From assembly GCF_030285925.1 (NCBI RefSeq), contig NZ_CP127251.1:930001-994000 (forward strand): a DNA stretch of 64,000 nucleotides, written 5' to 3'. The notes beneath the pieces were generated by a model. The model was not told where the DNA came from and did not search any database. It was given only the letters and a program-made list of their open reading frames with translations. Source of the stretch: Devosia sp. YIM 151766 (GTDB taxonomy: Bacteria > Pseudomonadota > Alphaproteobacteria > Rhizobiales > Devosiaceae). The translations under genes were made by a program, and so were the position numbers. Positions 1 through 9,538 of this stretch are shown here, piece after piece (positions within the stretch are counted from its first letter, which is position 1; each line of letters starts with the position of its first letter).

Positions 1-65
1 TCGGTTTGCAATCCGGAGGGCGCGTGATAAAGCTGCGCGCACTTTCGAACCTATCGGCGGCCGCC

Positions 66-776
66 ATGTCCAACGAGAATATCTTCCGCGAAATCGATGA
101 AGAATTGCGCTCCGACCGCATGCGGGCATTGTGGCGCCGTTATGCGCCCTTCGTCATCGGCGGCGCCATCGCCATCGTGGCCCTTGTCGCGGTCAATGAA
201 GGCTGGGCCTGGTACACCAAGAGCCAGTCCTCGCAGTCCTCGCAGGAGCTTTACGCCGCGCTCGACGCGGCCGAGCGGGGCGATCTGAGCGCGGCGCAGG
301 CGCAGCTCGATCAGCTTGCCGCCGATGGCTCCGGCGGTTATCCGGCATTGGCCGAATTCCGCAAGGCCGCGCTTCTCGCCGAACAGGACGATGTGACCGG
401 CGCCATCGCCGCCTATGATGCCCTCGCCAATACGCAATCCAATATGCGCCTGCGCGACTTGGCGCTGCTGCTGGCCGGCAATCTTCTGGTCGATAGCGGC
501 TCGCTGGCCGATGTGGAAACGCGCATCGGCACCCTGGCGACCGACGACAGCCAATTGCGCCGCGTCGCCCGCGAATTGCTTGGCCTCGCCCAGTACAAGG
601 CCGGCGACTTTGCCGCCGCCCAGGCCAGCTTCCAGGCCGTGCTCGACGACCCCCTGGCCACGGCGAGCCTTAGAAACCGCATGGCCTATTACCTGGCGCA
701 GATGCTTTCCGCCGGCACGGCCAGTCTGCCGGAGCCGGTCGAGGCCGCCGCCGCAGACGAGCCGCTCGCGGAATAA
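66..776 (+). CDS. TPR-type membrane-anchored protein (YfgM-like)
   Basis: Protein of 236 residues with a charged cytoplasmic N-terminus, one membrane segment at about residues 29-48, and an Ala/Leu-rich helical C-terminal part built like degenerate tetratricopeptide repeats. This layout matches the TPR_21/YfgM family, inner-membrane proteins associated in other bacteria with the SecYEG translocon and periplasmic chaperones. The chosen ATG at 66 gives the usual family N-terminus (MSNENIFREIDEEL); an upstream in-frame start at 6 would add 20 atypical residues. It lies 27 bp upstream of der, the same neighbourhood in which yfgM-like genes are often found, so the two are probably co-transcribed. 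Function is inferred from architecture only. Confidence 0.8.
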   Translation: MSNENIFREIDEELRSDRMRALWRRYAPFVIGGAIAIVALVAVNEGWAWYTKSQSSQSSQELYAALDAAERGDLSAAQAQLDQLAADGSGGYPALAEFRKAALLAEQDDVTGAIAAYDALANTQSNMRLRDLALLLAGNLLVDSGSLADVETRIGTLATDDSQLRRVARELLGLAQYKAGDFAAAQASFQAVLDDPLATASLRNRMAYYLAQMLSAGTASLPEPVEAAAADEPLAE

Positions 777-803
777 GCCGGCTCCGCCGAAGGGAAAACC
801 GCC

Positions 804-2249
804 ATGACGGTCACACTTGCAATTGTCGGCCGTCCCAATGTGGGCAAGTCCACCCTGTTCAACCGGCTGGTCGGCCGCAAGATCGCCCTGGTCGACGACA
901 CGCCGGGCGTCACCCGCGACCGCCGCGAGGCCGAGGGCCGCATTGCCGATCTGAGCTTCCGGGTGCTCGACACCGCCGGCTATGAGGATGTCCGCGATGG
1001 CAGCCTCGAAGATCGCATGCGCCAGCAGACCGAACTGGCGATTGCCGAAGCCGAAATCATCCTGTTCATGATCGATGCCCGCGCCGGCGTCGTGCCGCTC
1101 GACCAGCGCTTCGCCCAGGTGCTGCGCAAGGCCGGCAAACAGGTGCATCTGGTCGGCAACAAGGCCGAAAGTTCCGCCGCCGAAGCCGGGCTGGTGGAGG
1201 CCTTCAAGCTGGGCTTTGGCGAGCCCATCGCGCTTTCGGCCGAACATGGCCTGGGCCTGTCGGAGCTGTATTCGATCGTCTCGGCGGCCATCGACAAGGC
1301 CGCCGAGGAAAAGGCCGCTGCCGAAGATGCGGAAGCCGTGGGCGATCTGGACATCATGCCCGAGGTCGATGTCGACATCACCCCCGATATGCTGGAAGGG
1401 GAGGGCGACGAGGCCACCCTGCGCTGGAATCCGCGCCGCTATCTCAACGTCGCCATTGTCGGGCGCCCCAATGCCGGCAAGTCCACCCTGGTCAATCGCA
1501 TGGTCGGCGAGGATCGCCTGCTGGTCGGCCCCGAGGCCGGCATTACCCGCGATTCCATTCTGGTGCCCTGGGAATGGCAGGGCCGCACCATCAATCTGGT
1601 GGATACGGCCGGTATCCGCCGCCGCGCCCGCGTCACCCAGAAGCTGGAAAAGCTGGCCGTCGGCGACAGCCTGCGCTCCATTCAATATGCCGAAGTGGTG
1701 GTGCTGCTGCTCGACGCCACCGTGCCTTTCGAAAAGCAGGATCTGGCTTTGGCCGACCTGGTCGAGCGCGAAGGCCGGGCCATGGTCATCGCGCTCAATA
1801 AATGGGACCTGATCGAGGACAAGAACCGGGCGCTGGCCGATCTGCGCGAGGCCTGCGAGCGCCTGCTGCCGCAGGTGCGCGGCGTGCCGCTGGTGACCTT
1901 GTCCGGCCTGACCGGCCGCAATATCGACAAGCTCATGGACGCCATCTTCACCATCGAGCGCAGCTGGAATTCTCACGTTTCCACCGCCCGGCTCAATCGC
2001 TGGCTGGCCGGCATGATCGAAGGACATCCGCCCCCAGCCGTGTCCGGCCGCCGCCTCAAGCTGCGCTACATGACCCAGGCCAAGACCCGGCCGCCGAGCT
2101 TCATCGTCTTCGCCTCGCGCCCCGATGCGGTGCCGGCATCCTATCAGCGCTATCTGGTCAATGGGCTGCGCGAGGCCTTCGACATGCCCGGCACGCCTAT
2201 CCGGATGTGGCTGCGCGGCGGCAAGAACCCCTATGTGAACAAGCGCTGA
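804..2249 (+). CDS. der: Ribosome biogenesis GTPase Der (EngA)
   Basis: Essential GTPase for late 50S ribosomal subunit assembly. The 481-residue protein has the diagnostic tandem G domains: a first P-loop GRPNVGKST at residues 9-17 and a second GRPNAGKST near residue 219. Each is followed by a DTAG switch motif and an NKxD-type specificity motif (NKWD in the second). A C-terminal KH-like domain with basic residues ends the protein. An acidic linker (about residues 175-205) separates the two G domains, as is usual in alphaproteobacterial Der. It follows the YfgM-like gene by 27 bp. Confidence 0.97.
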   Translation: MTVTLAIVGRPNVGKSTLFNRLVGRKIALVDDTPGVTRDRREAEGRIADLSFRVLDTAGYEDVRDGSLEDRMRQQTELAIAEAEIILFMIDARAGVVPLDQRFAQVLRKAGKQVHLVGNKAESSAAEAGLVEAFKLGFGEPIALSAEHGLGLSELYSIVSAAIDKAAEEKAAAEDAEAVGDLDIMPEVDVDITPDMLEGEGDEATLRWNPRRYLNVAIVGRPNAGKSTLVNRMVGEDRLLVGPEAGITRDSILVPWEWQGRTINLVDTAGIRRRARVTQKLEKLAVGDSLRSIQYAEVVVLLLDATVPFEKQDLALADLVEREGRAMVIALNKWDLIEDKNRALADLREACERLLPQVRGVPLVTLSGLTGRNIDKLMDAIFTIERSWNSHVSTARLNRWLAGMIEGHPPPAVSGRRLKLRYMTQAKTRPPSFIVFASRPDAVPASYQRYLVNGLREAFDMPGTPIRMWLRGGKNPYVNKR

Positions 2250-2372
2250 CGCGCCGCTGCGGCGATTGCTCCCGGCAATTCATCCGATAGCCTATTCACA
2301 TCGCCGGTCCTTGCCCTATATTGCGCGCGTCGTAGCACCCCGCCATTGGTCGCGGCGTGCCAATATTGCACT

Positions 2373-3662
2373 TTGTTGCTTACAGAAATCCTCATCGTCG
2401 TCGTTCTCATTCTGGTGAACGGCGCCTTGGCCATGTCGGAGCTGGCCGTCGTTTCTTCCCGTCCCGCGCGCCTCAAGGTCCTGGCCGATCAGGGCAATAA
2501 AGGCGCCGCCATCGCCATCGCGCTGGCGGACGATCCGGGCCGCTTCCTTTCCTCCGTGCAGATCGGCATTACTCTTGTCGGCATTCTTTCCGGCGCCTTT
2601 TCCGGCGCCACCCTGGGCCTGCGCCTCAGCGAATGGCTGCGCGACATCGGGGCTCCGGCCAATATCGCCGATGTTGGCGGCGTCGGCGTGGTGGTCGTAA
2701 TCATCACTTACGGCTCGCTGATCCTGGGCGAATTGGTGCCCAAGCAGATCGCCTTGCGCAATCCCGAGGCCGTGGCCTCGCGCGTTGCCGGCCCCATGTT
2801 CATGCTGGCCCGCATCGGCACGCCCATCGTCTGGCTGCTCGACGTTTCCGGCAAGCTGGTGCTGCGCCTGCTGGGGCAGGGCGGGCAGGCCGAGGATTCG
2901 GTCACCGAAGAGGAAGTCCGCACCATCATCGCCGAGGCGACCACTGCCGGCATCCTGGAAACCGAGGAACACTCGATGATTTCCGGCGTCATGCGCCTGG
3001 CCGACCGCTCGGCCCGCGGCATCATGACCCCGCGCCTCGACGTGGTGGTGGTGGACGTCGAGGATACCTATGAGGAAAACCTCAAGACCATTCTCGGCAG
3101 CAGCCATTCCAAGGTTCTGGTGCAGGAAGGCGATGCCGATTCCATCCTCGGCGCGCTGTCGCTGTCCGACCTGCTGCCGGCCCTGGCCGCCGGCCAGCAG
3201 CCCGACCTGCGCAAGCTGGTGCGGCCGGTGCCCGTGGTCATGGAACATGCCGACGCGCTCGACGTCATCGACGCCATCCGCAGTTCCACCGCGCAATTGG
3301 CGCTGGTGGTCGACGAATACGGCCATTTCGAAGGCATCATCACCTTTGGCGACGTGATCGAGGTCATCACCGGCGTCTACAACGAGGAGCCCGGCGACGA
3401 GCCGGCAATGGTGCAGCGTTCGGACGGTTCCTGGCTCGTTGCCGGCTGGATGCCCGTCGACGATTTCCGTGAGCGCTTCAAGGTGCCGGTGCCGCGCGAC
3501 GCCCGTTTCGAGACGCTGGCCGGCTATGTCCTGGCCAGCCTCAACCACCTGCCGACAGTGGGCGAAACCTTCGAGCGCGACGGCTGGCGTTTCGAAGTGG
3601 TCGACCTCGACGGCCACCGCATCGACAAAGTGCTGATCGCCCCGCTGGTGACGCCGGGTTAG
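2373..3662 (+). CDS. Hemolysin-family CNNM/CorC_HlyC membrane protein
   Basis: About 430 residues. The N-terminal half is a CNNM/DUF21 transmembrane domain starting almost at the first residue (TEILIVVVLILVNGALAMSEL). It is followed by a cytosolic pair of CBS motifs (MTPRLDVVVV...; VVDEYGHFEGIITFGDVIE) and a C-terminal CorC_HlyC domain ending in the LDGHRIDKVLI pattern. Family members are linked to divalent-cation (Mg/Co) efflux; 'hemolysin' is a historical name. The start is uncertain: there is no ATG upstream of the membrane segment, and TTG codons at 2346, 2373 and 2376 are all possible. I prefer 2373/2376 because they begin at the membrane helix. It stands alone between der and a repeat-filled gap. 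Confidence 0.88.
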   Translation: MLLTEILIVVVLILVNGALAMSELAVVSSRPARLKVLADQGNKGAAIAIALADDPGRFLSSVQIGITLVGILSGAFSGATLGLRLSEWLRDIGAPANIADVGGVGVVVVIITYGSLILGELVPKQIALRNPEAVASRVAGPMFMLARIGTPIVWLLDVSGKLVLRLLGQGGQAEDSVTEEEVRTIIAEATTAGILETEEHSMISGVMRLADRSARGIMTPRLDVVVVDVEDTYEENLKTILGSSHSKVLVQEGDADSILGALSLSDLLPALAAGQQPDLRKLVRPVPVVMEHADALDVIDAIRSSTAQLALVVDEYGHFEGIITFGDVIEVITGVYNEEPGDEPAMVQRSDGSWLVAGWMPVDDFRERFKVPVPRDARFETLAGYVLASLNHLPTVGETFERDGWRFEVVDLDGHRIDKVLIAPLVTPG

Positions 3663-4259
3663 GGCGTGGTCGCCGGCGACGCCCGATGGGCAAGAGCCCT
3701 CGCGTCAAGCGCGAGGGTGACGAGCGGAGGGCGGGATCACGGTTCGCCCGCAATGTCGTTGCTCAACCACGGGGTCATTCTCCAACTACGATGTCATTCC
3801 CGCGAAGGCGGGAACCTCTGTTAAAACGGAGGCCCCCGCCTTCGCGGGGGTGACACAGAGAGAAATACGGCAGCAGAGCCGACGAAGTGGCCACGTTCGC
3901 GTCCTTCCCCTCGCAGGGCTATCGTCTATGACGTAAATGGCGTGTCTTTCCCGGCTCGTCACCCTCGCGCTTGACGCGAGGGCTCTTGCGATGGACCCAC
4001 AAATAAAGGACCCTCGCGTCAAGCGCGAGGGTGATGAGCGGAGGGCGGGGTCACGGTTCGCCCGCAATGGCGTTGCCCAACTACGGTGTCATTCCCCAAC
4101 TACGATGTCATTCCCGCGAAGGTGGGAAGCTCGGTTAAACAACGGAGGCCCCCGCCTTCGCGGGGGTGACACGGAGAGAAATACGCGGCAGCAACGCCCG
4201 CGATCTGCACGCTAAGGCGTTCGCCTCCCTCAAACGCCCGACAGGCCTCCCGTACCCGC
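3663..4259. repeat. 597-bp gap with a duplicated palindromic-repeat block
   Basis: No gene is seen here. The gap is packed with two repeat types. Type A is a hairpin with arms CCCTCGCG and CGCGAGGG around a 5-nt loop, at 3697-3717, inverted at about 3960-3982, and direct again at about 4010-4030. Type B is a pair of inverted halves (GTCATTCCCGCGAA... and ...TTCGCGGGGGTGAC) at about 3792-3856 and 4105-4171. The stretch 3697-3890 is repeated with few changes at about 4010-4195, so one A+B unit of roughly 190 bp has been duplicated. Type A and B copies recur elsewhere in the window. Confidence 0.9.
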
Positions 4260-4853
4260 CTAAAGCCTCATCCCGAACCATACTGCGCCGCTATCCGCGC
4301 GCAGGGGGGTGAAGCCGCTGCGGGTCCAGAAGGCGATGCCGCCGGCATTGCTGGCGCTGGCGCCCAGATGGATGCCCCTGATTCCCGCCGCTCTGGCCTG
4401 CTCGATCCACATTTCCAGCAAGCGGCTGCCGATGCGCTGGCCGCGCAAGCGGGGCAGCAGGTTCATATGGATATGCGCCGGATAGGCCGCCACCAGCTCC
4501 GCCGGCGAGCGGTGCGGGCGCATGATGGTGGCGATGCGATCCCGGTCGGTTGCGGTCATCTCCCTGGCATCGGCATAGCGTTGGCGCAGGGCCGGCCACC
4601 AATCGGCCTCCAGCCGTTCGGCGAAGCGGGTGCTGTCGAACGTGCCGACCACATAGCCGGCGACGCCCGCCGCATCCTCGGCCACGAACACGTTTTCCGG
4701 CTCCAGCAGCCCATAAGGCGCGGCATAGATATGCCCCAGCAATTGCGGATCGTTATGCAGCGGCGTCGCGTCCGCGCCGGAATCGCCGGTTTCCAGGCAT
4801 ATGCGATAGAGCGCCTCGAGATCGTCCCGCCGGTAGGAACGCAGCGCCGCCAT
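4260..4853 (-). CDS. GNAT family N-acetyltransferase
   Basis: Protein of 197 residues with the GNAT fold: an acetyl-CoA pyrophosphate-binding loop PRLRGQRIGSRLLE around residues 133-146, and a C-terminal segment with the usual beta4-alpha4 features (GIRGIHLGASASNAGGIAFWTRSGF). The acceptor substrate cannot be read from sequence; relatives with this GASASNAG-type segment acetylate small amines or are uncharacterised. Its ATG follows the stop of the upstream SDR gene by only 2 bp, so purF, the SDR and this gene form one minus-strand operon. Confidence 0.85.
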   Translation of the reverse strand: MAALRSYRRDDLEALYRICLETGDSGADATPLHNDPQLLGHIYAAPYGLLEPENVFVAEDAAGVAGYVVGTFDSTRFAERLEADWWPALRQRYADAREMTATDRDRIATIMRPHRSPAELVAAYPAHIHMNLLPRLRGQRIGSRLLEMWIEQARAAGIRGIHLGASASNAGGIAFWTRSGFTPLRADSGAVWFGMRL

Positions 4854-4855
4854 GG

Positions 4856-5590
4856 TCAGATATCTTCGAAAATGCCGGTTTGGACATTGAACAGGCGTCC
4901 GCTTTCGGCGAGGCCGGGGCTGAGCATGTCGATCAGCTTCGGCGCGATATCCGTCGGCGGTGGCAGGGTGTCGGGGTTTTCTCCCGGCATGGCCTTGGCC
5001 CGCATCGCGGTGCGGACGGCGCCGGGATAGAACACATTGGCCCGCACCTTGGTCTGGGCCACTTCTCCGGCATAGGATTTGACCAGCGCATCCAGCGCCG
5101 CCTTGCTGGCCGCATATAGCCCCCAGAACGGGCGGGCGGACCGCGCCGACGAGGAGGACACGAAAACGGCGCGCCCCGCCTCGGCCTGGCGCAACAGCAG
5201 GTCCAGCGAGCGCAGCAAGCGGTAATTGGCCGTCACATTGACCGACAGCACCTTGTCGAAATCGTCCGGCTTGATATGAGCCACCGGGCTCAGCACGCCC
5301 AATTGGCCGGCATTGGCCACCAGCCCGTCCAGATGCCCCCAGCGCTCGAAGATCGCCGCGCCGAGCCGGTCGATGGCCTCGCCGTCGCGCAGGTCCATCG
5401 GCACCAGCGTCGCCGAGCCGCCGAGCTTTTGAATTTCGTCGTCGATATCCTCAAGGCCGCCAACGGTGCGCGCCACCGCGATCACATGCGCACCGCGGCG
5501 CGCCGCCTCCAGGCTCGCCGCATAGCCGATGCCGCGCGATGCTCCGGTGACCAGCACGACCTTGCCGGCCAGTTCGTCATTGTCTGTCAT
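4856..5590 (-). CDS. SDR family NAD(P)-dependent oxidoreductase
   Basis: Classical short-chain dehydrogenase/reductase of 244 residues. Visible are the Rossmann cofactor motif TGASRGIG near residues 15-22, NAG in LVANAGQLG, the catalytic serine region SSSSARS, and the YAASK (Tyr-x3-Lys) active site. The C-terminus is short. Substrate unknown. The start ATG overlaps the purF stop by one base (TAATG), which indicates translational coupling to purine synthesis gene purF; this SDR commonly trails purF in related genomes, but no functional link is established. Confidence 0.88.
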   Translation of the reverse strand: MTDNDELAGKVVLVTGASRGIGYAASLEAARRGAHVIAVARTVGGLEDIDDEIQKLGGSATLVPMDLRDGEAIDRLGAAIFERWGHLDGLVANAGQLGVLSPVAHIKPDDFDKVLSVNVTANYRLLRSLDLLLRQAEAGRAVFVSSSSARSARPFWGLYAASKAALDALVKSYAGEVAQTKVRANVFYPGAVRTAMRAKAMPGENPDTLPPPTDIAPKLIDMLSPGLAESGRLFNVQTGIFEDI

Positions 5591-7092
5591 TAGCCCGCTT
5601 CCTTGAGCAGTGAAATCTGCTTGGGGTCGCTCATGGTCCGGCCATTGAGATCGGTCAAGTGCGTCGGGTAGTCGCCGGTGAAGTAATGGTCGGTGAATTG
5701 CGGCGCCTTCATATTGCGCCTCTCCCCGCCCACGGCCTCATAGACCCCGTCAATGGAGAGGAATTGCAGCGAATCCGCCCCGATATAGCGGCACATCGCC
5801 TCCAGGTCGGCATATTGATTGGCCAGCAGCTTGTCCGGGTCCGGCGTGTCGATGCCGTAATAATCGGAATGGAAGATCATCGGGCTGGCGACGCGGATAT
5901 GCACTTCGGTGGCCCCGGCATCGCGCATCATCTGCACGATCTTGATCGAGGTGGTGCCGCGCACGATGGAATCGTCGATCAGCACCACGCGCTTGCCGGC
6001 GATTTCGGCGCGATTGGCCGAGTGTTTGAGGCGCACGCCGAAGGCGCGAATCTGCTGGGTCGGCTCGATGAAGGTGCGGCCCACATAATGGTTGCGGATG
6101 ATGCCCAGCTCGAACGGAATGCCGCTCTGCTGCGCATAGCCGATGGCCGCCGGCGTGCCGCCATCGGGCACCGGCACCACCACATCGGCGGCCACCGGCG
6201 CTTCCTTGGCCAGATTGATGCCCATATTCTTGCGCGCCTTATAGACGCTGCGGCCCGAAACCACCGAATCGGGGCGGGCGAAATAGACATATTCGAACAG
6301 GCAGGGCCGCTCGGCGACCTTGCGGGCCGGCTTGCGCGCCTCCACGCTGATCGAGCCGTCCGGCTGGATTTCGCAGATGATGACTTCGCCGTTCTCGACG
6401 TCGCGGATATATTTCGCGCCGATAATGTCGAGGGCGCAGGTTTCCGAGCAGAAGATCGGCTTGCCGTCCAGCTCTCCCATCACCAGCGGCCGGATGCCCA
6501 CCGGATCGCGCGCCGCGATCAGCTTGGTGCGAGTCATGGCCAGCATGGCATAGCCGCCTTCCATCTGGCGGATGGCGTCGATGAAGCGGTCGGTGCTGGA
6601 GGAATGGCGCGACCGGGCGATCAGGTGCAGCACCACTTCGGTATCCGAGGTCGACTGGCAGATGGCGCCGGTGGCGATGATCTGCCGGCGCAGCGTCAGC
6701 CCATTGGTGAAATTGCCATTGTGAGCAACGGCGATGCCGCCCACTTCCAGTTCCGCGAACAATGGCTGCACATTGCGCAGCGCCACTTCGCCGGTGGTCG
6801 AATAACGGGTATGGCCGATGGAGATATTGCCCGGCAGCTTCGCCAGCACGGCCGGATTGGTATAATGGTCGCCCACCAGCCCCATATGCTTTTCCTGGCG
6901 GAATTGCCGCCCGTCGAAGCTGACAATGCCGGCCGCTTCCTGCCCGCGATGCTGCAAGGCGTGCAAGCCGAGGGCGGTGAGGGTCGAGGCATCGTCATGC
7001 CCCAAAATGCCGAACACGCCGCATTCTTCATGCAGCGTGTCGCCATCGAGATCGAAATCGTCATCGCTGGTATGGGTCACCAGGGTCTCCAT
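5590..7092 (-). CDS. purF: Amidophosphoribosyltransferase PurF
   Basis: First committed enzyme of purine biosynthesis: PRPP plus glutamine gives 5-phosphoribosylamine. The 500-residue protein carries an N-terminal glutamine amidotransferase class II domain whose nucleophile is the cysteine of ECGVFG (residue 24). This implies a 23-residue propeptide removed to expose Cys, as in the Bacillus-type enzymes. The phosphoribosyltransferase domain follows, with the PRPP motif VVLIDDSIVRGTT. The start at 7092 was chosen because the longer reading frame to 7197 adds 35 unconserved residues. It is the lead gene of purF-SDR-GNAT. Confidence 0.96.
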   Translation of the reverse strand: METLVTHTSDDDFDLDGDTLHEECGVFGILGHDDASTLTALGLHALQHRGQEAAGIVSFDGRQFRQEKHMGLVGDHYTNPAVLAKLPGNISIGHTRYSTTGEVALRNVQPLFAELEVGGIAVAHNGNFTNGLTLRRQIIATGAICQSTSDTEVVLHLIARSRHSSSTDRFIDAIRQMEGGYAMLAMTRTKLIAARDPVGIRPLVMGELDGKPIFCSETCALDIIGAKYIRDVENGEVIICEIQPDGSISVEARKPARKVAERPCLFEYVYFARPDSVVSGRSVYKARKNMGINLAKEAPVAADVVVPVPDGGTPAAIGYAQQSGIPFELGIIRNHYVGRTFIEPTQQIRAFGVRLKHSANRAEIAGKRVVLIDDSIVRGTTSIKIVQMMRDAGATEVHIRVASPMIFHSDYYGIDTPDPDKLLANQYADLEAMCRYIGADSLQFLSIDGVYEAVGGERRNMKAPQFTDHYFTGDYPTHLTDLNGRTMSDPKQISLLKEAG

Positions 7093-7199
7093 GCGAACAG
7101 GCAGGGCTCGCTTGCCAATTAGCGCATTTTCCTGCCGGTCACCAATGACAAGTGCGGCCGGCAGGCTTGCGGCGGTGCGCTGCCCGCCAGCGGCCATGG

Positions 7200-7823
7200 T
7201 CAGGCCTGCGGCTCGATCGGCTGGTCGATCACGGGATCGGTGGGGTCGACCGTGCCGTCCATCGTGCCGTCAAGCGGCGCCGGAGGGGCGGGCGTGTCCT
7301 CGGTCAGATTGGCGCCGCCGCCATGCAGGATATCGGTCACCTGCTGCTCCAGCCCGTCGGGCAGCATGGAAATCAGCGTGTCGCCCATATTGCGCAGATG
7401 CGGCAGCGTCTGCGCATTGGCGGCCCAGTCGGGCAGGTTGTTGGGCAGCAGCCACAGCCCGAAAATGGTGATGACGATGGCGATGAGCACACCGCGCAAG
7501 ACGCCGAAGACGAAGCCCAGCGTCCGGTCGATCGGCCCGATGCGGCTATCCACCACGAAATCGGCAATGCGCATGGTCAATAGATGCAGCACGATCAGCG
7601 CCACGATGAAACTCACCACCACCGTGGCGATATCGGCCACCACCGGCTCGGCGATATATTGCCGGGCGATATCGGGATGATATTGCCACATATAGACGGC
7701 GATGGCGGCGGAACCGGCCCAGGTCGCCAGCGAAAGCACTTCACGGGTCAGGCCTCGCGCCGTGGCCAGGATCGCCGAGATCAGCACCAGCACACCCACA
7801 CCAACGTCGAACGCTGTCAGCAT
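7200..7823 (-). CDS. cvpA: CvpA family membrane protein
   Basis: Protein of 207 residues with four predicted membrane segments in the first two thirds (FDVGVGVLVLISAILATARG; ATWAGSAAIAVYM; ADIATVVVSFIVALIVLHLL; FGVLRGVLIAIVITIFGLWLL) and the family signature RGLTREVLSLATW. The C-terminus is a Pro/Asp/Thr-rich soluble tail. CvpA proteins are inner-membrane proteins tied to colicin V production and envelope stress. The gene sits next to purF as in enterobacteria (cvpA-purF), 107 bp upstream here. The ATG at 7823 gives the family start MLTAFD. Confidence 0.9.
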   Translation of the reverse strand: MLTAFDVGVGVLVLISAILATARGLTREVLSLATWAGSAAIAVYMWQYHPDIARQYIAEPVVADIATVVVSFIVALIVLHLLTMRIADFVVDSRIGPIDRTLGFVFGVLRGVLIAIVITIFGLWLLPNNLPDWAANAQTLPHLRNMGDTLISMLPDGLEQQVTDILHGGGANLTEDTPAPPAPLDGTMDGTVDPTDPVIDQPIEPQA

Positions 7824-8137
7824 ATGTCTTTCGCCTGTTTTCCTGCCATATGGCTTGTTCAAGTATCGGGCTGAAAAGCAGCTGGCCTTTTCAGACAAGT
7901 CCGATGCACGACAAATAGATGGAGCGCTAGACCCGATCTATCCGGCCCGGCTGGCGCTATAACGGCGACCTTTAGCGGCTTTGCGGCAACCTGCCAAGGG
8001 CAGGGCGCATCCGCAGTCGCAATCTCCCCGAAAACTATTTGTTTACCATGCTCCATGTCCCGATCCGTCCGCCGGCCCAATCTCCCCTGGACCCCATCCT
8101 CAGCCTGTCGAAAGACCAGGTCGGCAAATCCGTGCCC
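7824..8137. other. cvpA-radA intergenic gap (314 bp)
   Basis: No gene is supported. A degenerate copy of the type D repeat (core AGCCTGTCGAA flanked by GACC...GGTC) lies at about 8090-8123, just downstream of radA. The remainder should hold the cvpA promoter, but I see no convincing -35/-10 pair. Confidence 0.5.
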
Positions 8138-9538
8138 TCACCACCCTTCCGGCTCCGGCATCGGGCGTTTTCCCTGCGCGGCGATCCGGCTGACCATGTC
8201 GCTCAATTGTGCATATTCGGTGACCTCCAGGCCGCTGCCGCGATCGGCCTTGCCCAGCTTGCCGGTCATCACCGCGCCGAAACCCAGCTTCCGCGCCTCG
8301 CGCAGCCGCAAGGCCCCATGCACTACCGGCCTGACGCCGCCCGCCAGCGAGATTTCCCCGAAATAGACCGCGTCGGCCGGCAGCGGCGAGCCGGTCAGCG
8401 ACGAGATCAGCGCCGCCGCCACGGCCAGGTCCGCCGCCGGCTCGTTGATTTTGAGCCCGCCGGCGACATTGAGATAGATGTCATTGGCGCCGATGCGCAC
8501 CCCGCAGCGGGTTTCCAGCACCGCCAGCACCATGGAAAGGCGGGAGCTGTCCCAGCCCACCACTGCCCGGCGCGGCGTGCCGAGCGGGGAAGGGGCGACC
8601 AAGGCCTGGATTTCGATGAGCAGCGGCCGCGTCCCTTCCATGCCGGCGAACACCGCCGATCCGGCCGCGTCCTTGTCGCGCTGGTCGAGGAACAGCGCCG
8701 ATGGATTGGCCACCTGTTCCAGCCCGAGCTCGGTCATGGCGAAGACGCCGATCTCGTCGGTGGCGCCATAGCGGTTCTTCACCCCGCGCAGAATGCGGAA
8801 CGTATGGCTGCTGTCGCCTTCGAAATACAGTACGGCATCGACCATATGCTCGACCACGCGCGGTCCGGCGATCTGCCCGTCCTTGGTGACATGGCCCACC
8901 AGCACCACCGCGGCGCCGCTTTTCTTGGCGAACCGCGTCAGCGCCTGCGCCGAGGTACGCACCTGCGTCACGGTGCCCGGCGCCGAATCCACCCTTTCGG
9001 TCCACAGCGTCTGGATGGAATCGATGATCACCAGGTCCGGTGGCGCGCCGTTTTCCAGCGTGGCGAGGATGATTTCGACATTGGTTTCGGCGGCCAGCAG
9101 CACATCGGCATCGCCCAGTCCCAGCCGCTGCGCCCGCAGCCGCACCTGCGCCACCGCTTCCTCGCCGGACACATAGACGACGCGCTTGCCTTTCCCCGCC
9201 AGGGCCGCCGCCGATTGCAGCAGCAGCGTCGATTTGCCGATCCCCGGATCGCCGCCGACCAGCAGGGCCGAGCCCTTGACGAAGCCGCCGCCGGTCACCC
9301 GGTCGAGTTCGGCAATGCCGGTGACGACGCGCGCGGCGCTTTCGGTTTCGCCCGACAGCGGCACCAGATTGGTCACCCGTCCGCCCGCCTTGGCCGATTT
9401 CGGGCCGGCGCCGACACCGGAATCGACGATTTCCTCGACGATGCTGTTCCACTCGCCGCAGGCATCGCATCGCCCCTGCCAGCGGCTGGTGACCGCCCCG
9501 CAGGACTGGCAGACAAAGGTGGATCGGGCCTTCGCCAT
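8138..9538 (-). CDS. radA: DNA repair protein RadA (Sms)
   Basis: RecA-like ATPase that acts on branched DNA in recombinational repair. The 466-residue protein has all hallmark parts in order: a C4 zinc finger (Cys 10, 13, 24, 27), a Walker A motif GGDPGIGKST at residues 95-104, a Walker B in DLVIIDSIQT, the RadA-specific KNRYG motif (KNRFG in most relatives), and a C-terminal Lon-protease-like domain ending in LGFGAVMTGK. It is a single gene bounded by repeat-containing gaps on both sides. Confidence 0.97.
   Translation of the reverse strand: MAKARSTFVCQSCGAVTSRWQGRCDACGEWNSIVEEIVDSGVGAGPKSAKAGGRVTNLVPLSGETESAARVVTGIAELDRVTGGGFVKGSALLVGGDPGIGKSTLLLQSAAALAGKGKRVVYVSGEEAVAQVRLRAQRLGLGDADVLLAAETNVEIILATLENGAPPDLVIIDSIQTLWTERVDSAPGTVTQVRTSAQALTRFAKKSGAAVVLVGHVTKDGQIAGPRVVEHMVDAVLYFEGDSSHTFRILRGVKNRYGATDEIGVFAMTELGLEQVANPSALFLDQRDKDAAGSAVFAGMEGTRPLLIEIQALVAPSPLGTPRRAVVGWDSSRLSMVLAVLETRCGVRIGANDIYLNVAGGLKINEPAADLAVAAALISSLTGSPLPADAVYFGEISLAGGVRPVVHGALRLREARKLGFGAVMTGKLGKADRGSGLEVTEYAQLSDMVSRIAAQGKRPMPEPEGW

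Noticed and set aside
51..2027. A 658-codon minus-strand open frame opposite the TPR gene and der
   Set aside because: It runs antisense to der, lacks any recognisable domain and has Gly/Gln/His-rich composition expected from the complement of high-GC coding DNA.
3663..4259. Possible CRISPR array in the repeat cluster
   Set aside because: Repeats are of two unlike types in both orientations with no regular spacing, and no cas gene is in the window.
7859..8080. A 73-codon minus-strand open frame between cvpA and radA
   Set aside because: No ribosome-binding site, no homology I recognise, and composition like the surrounding non-coding DNA.
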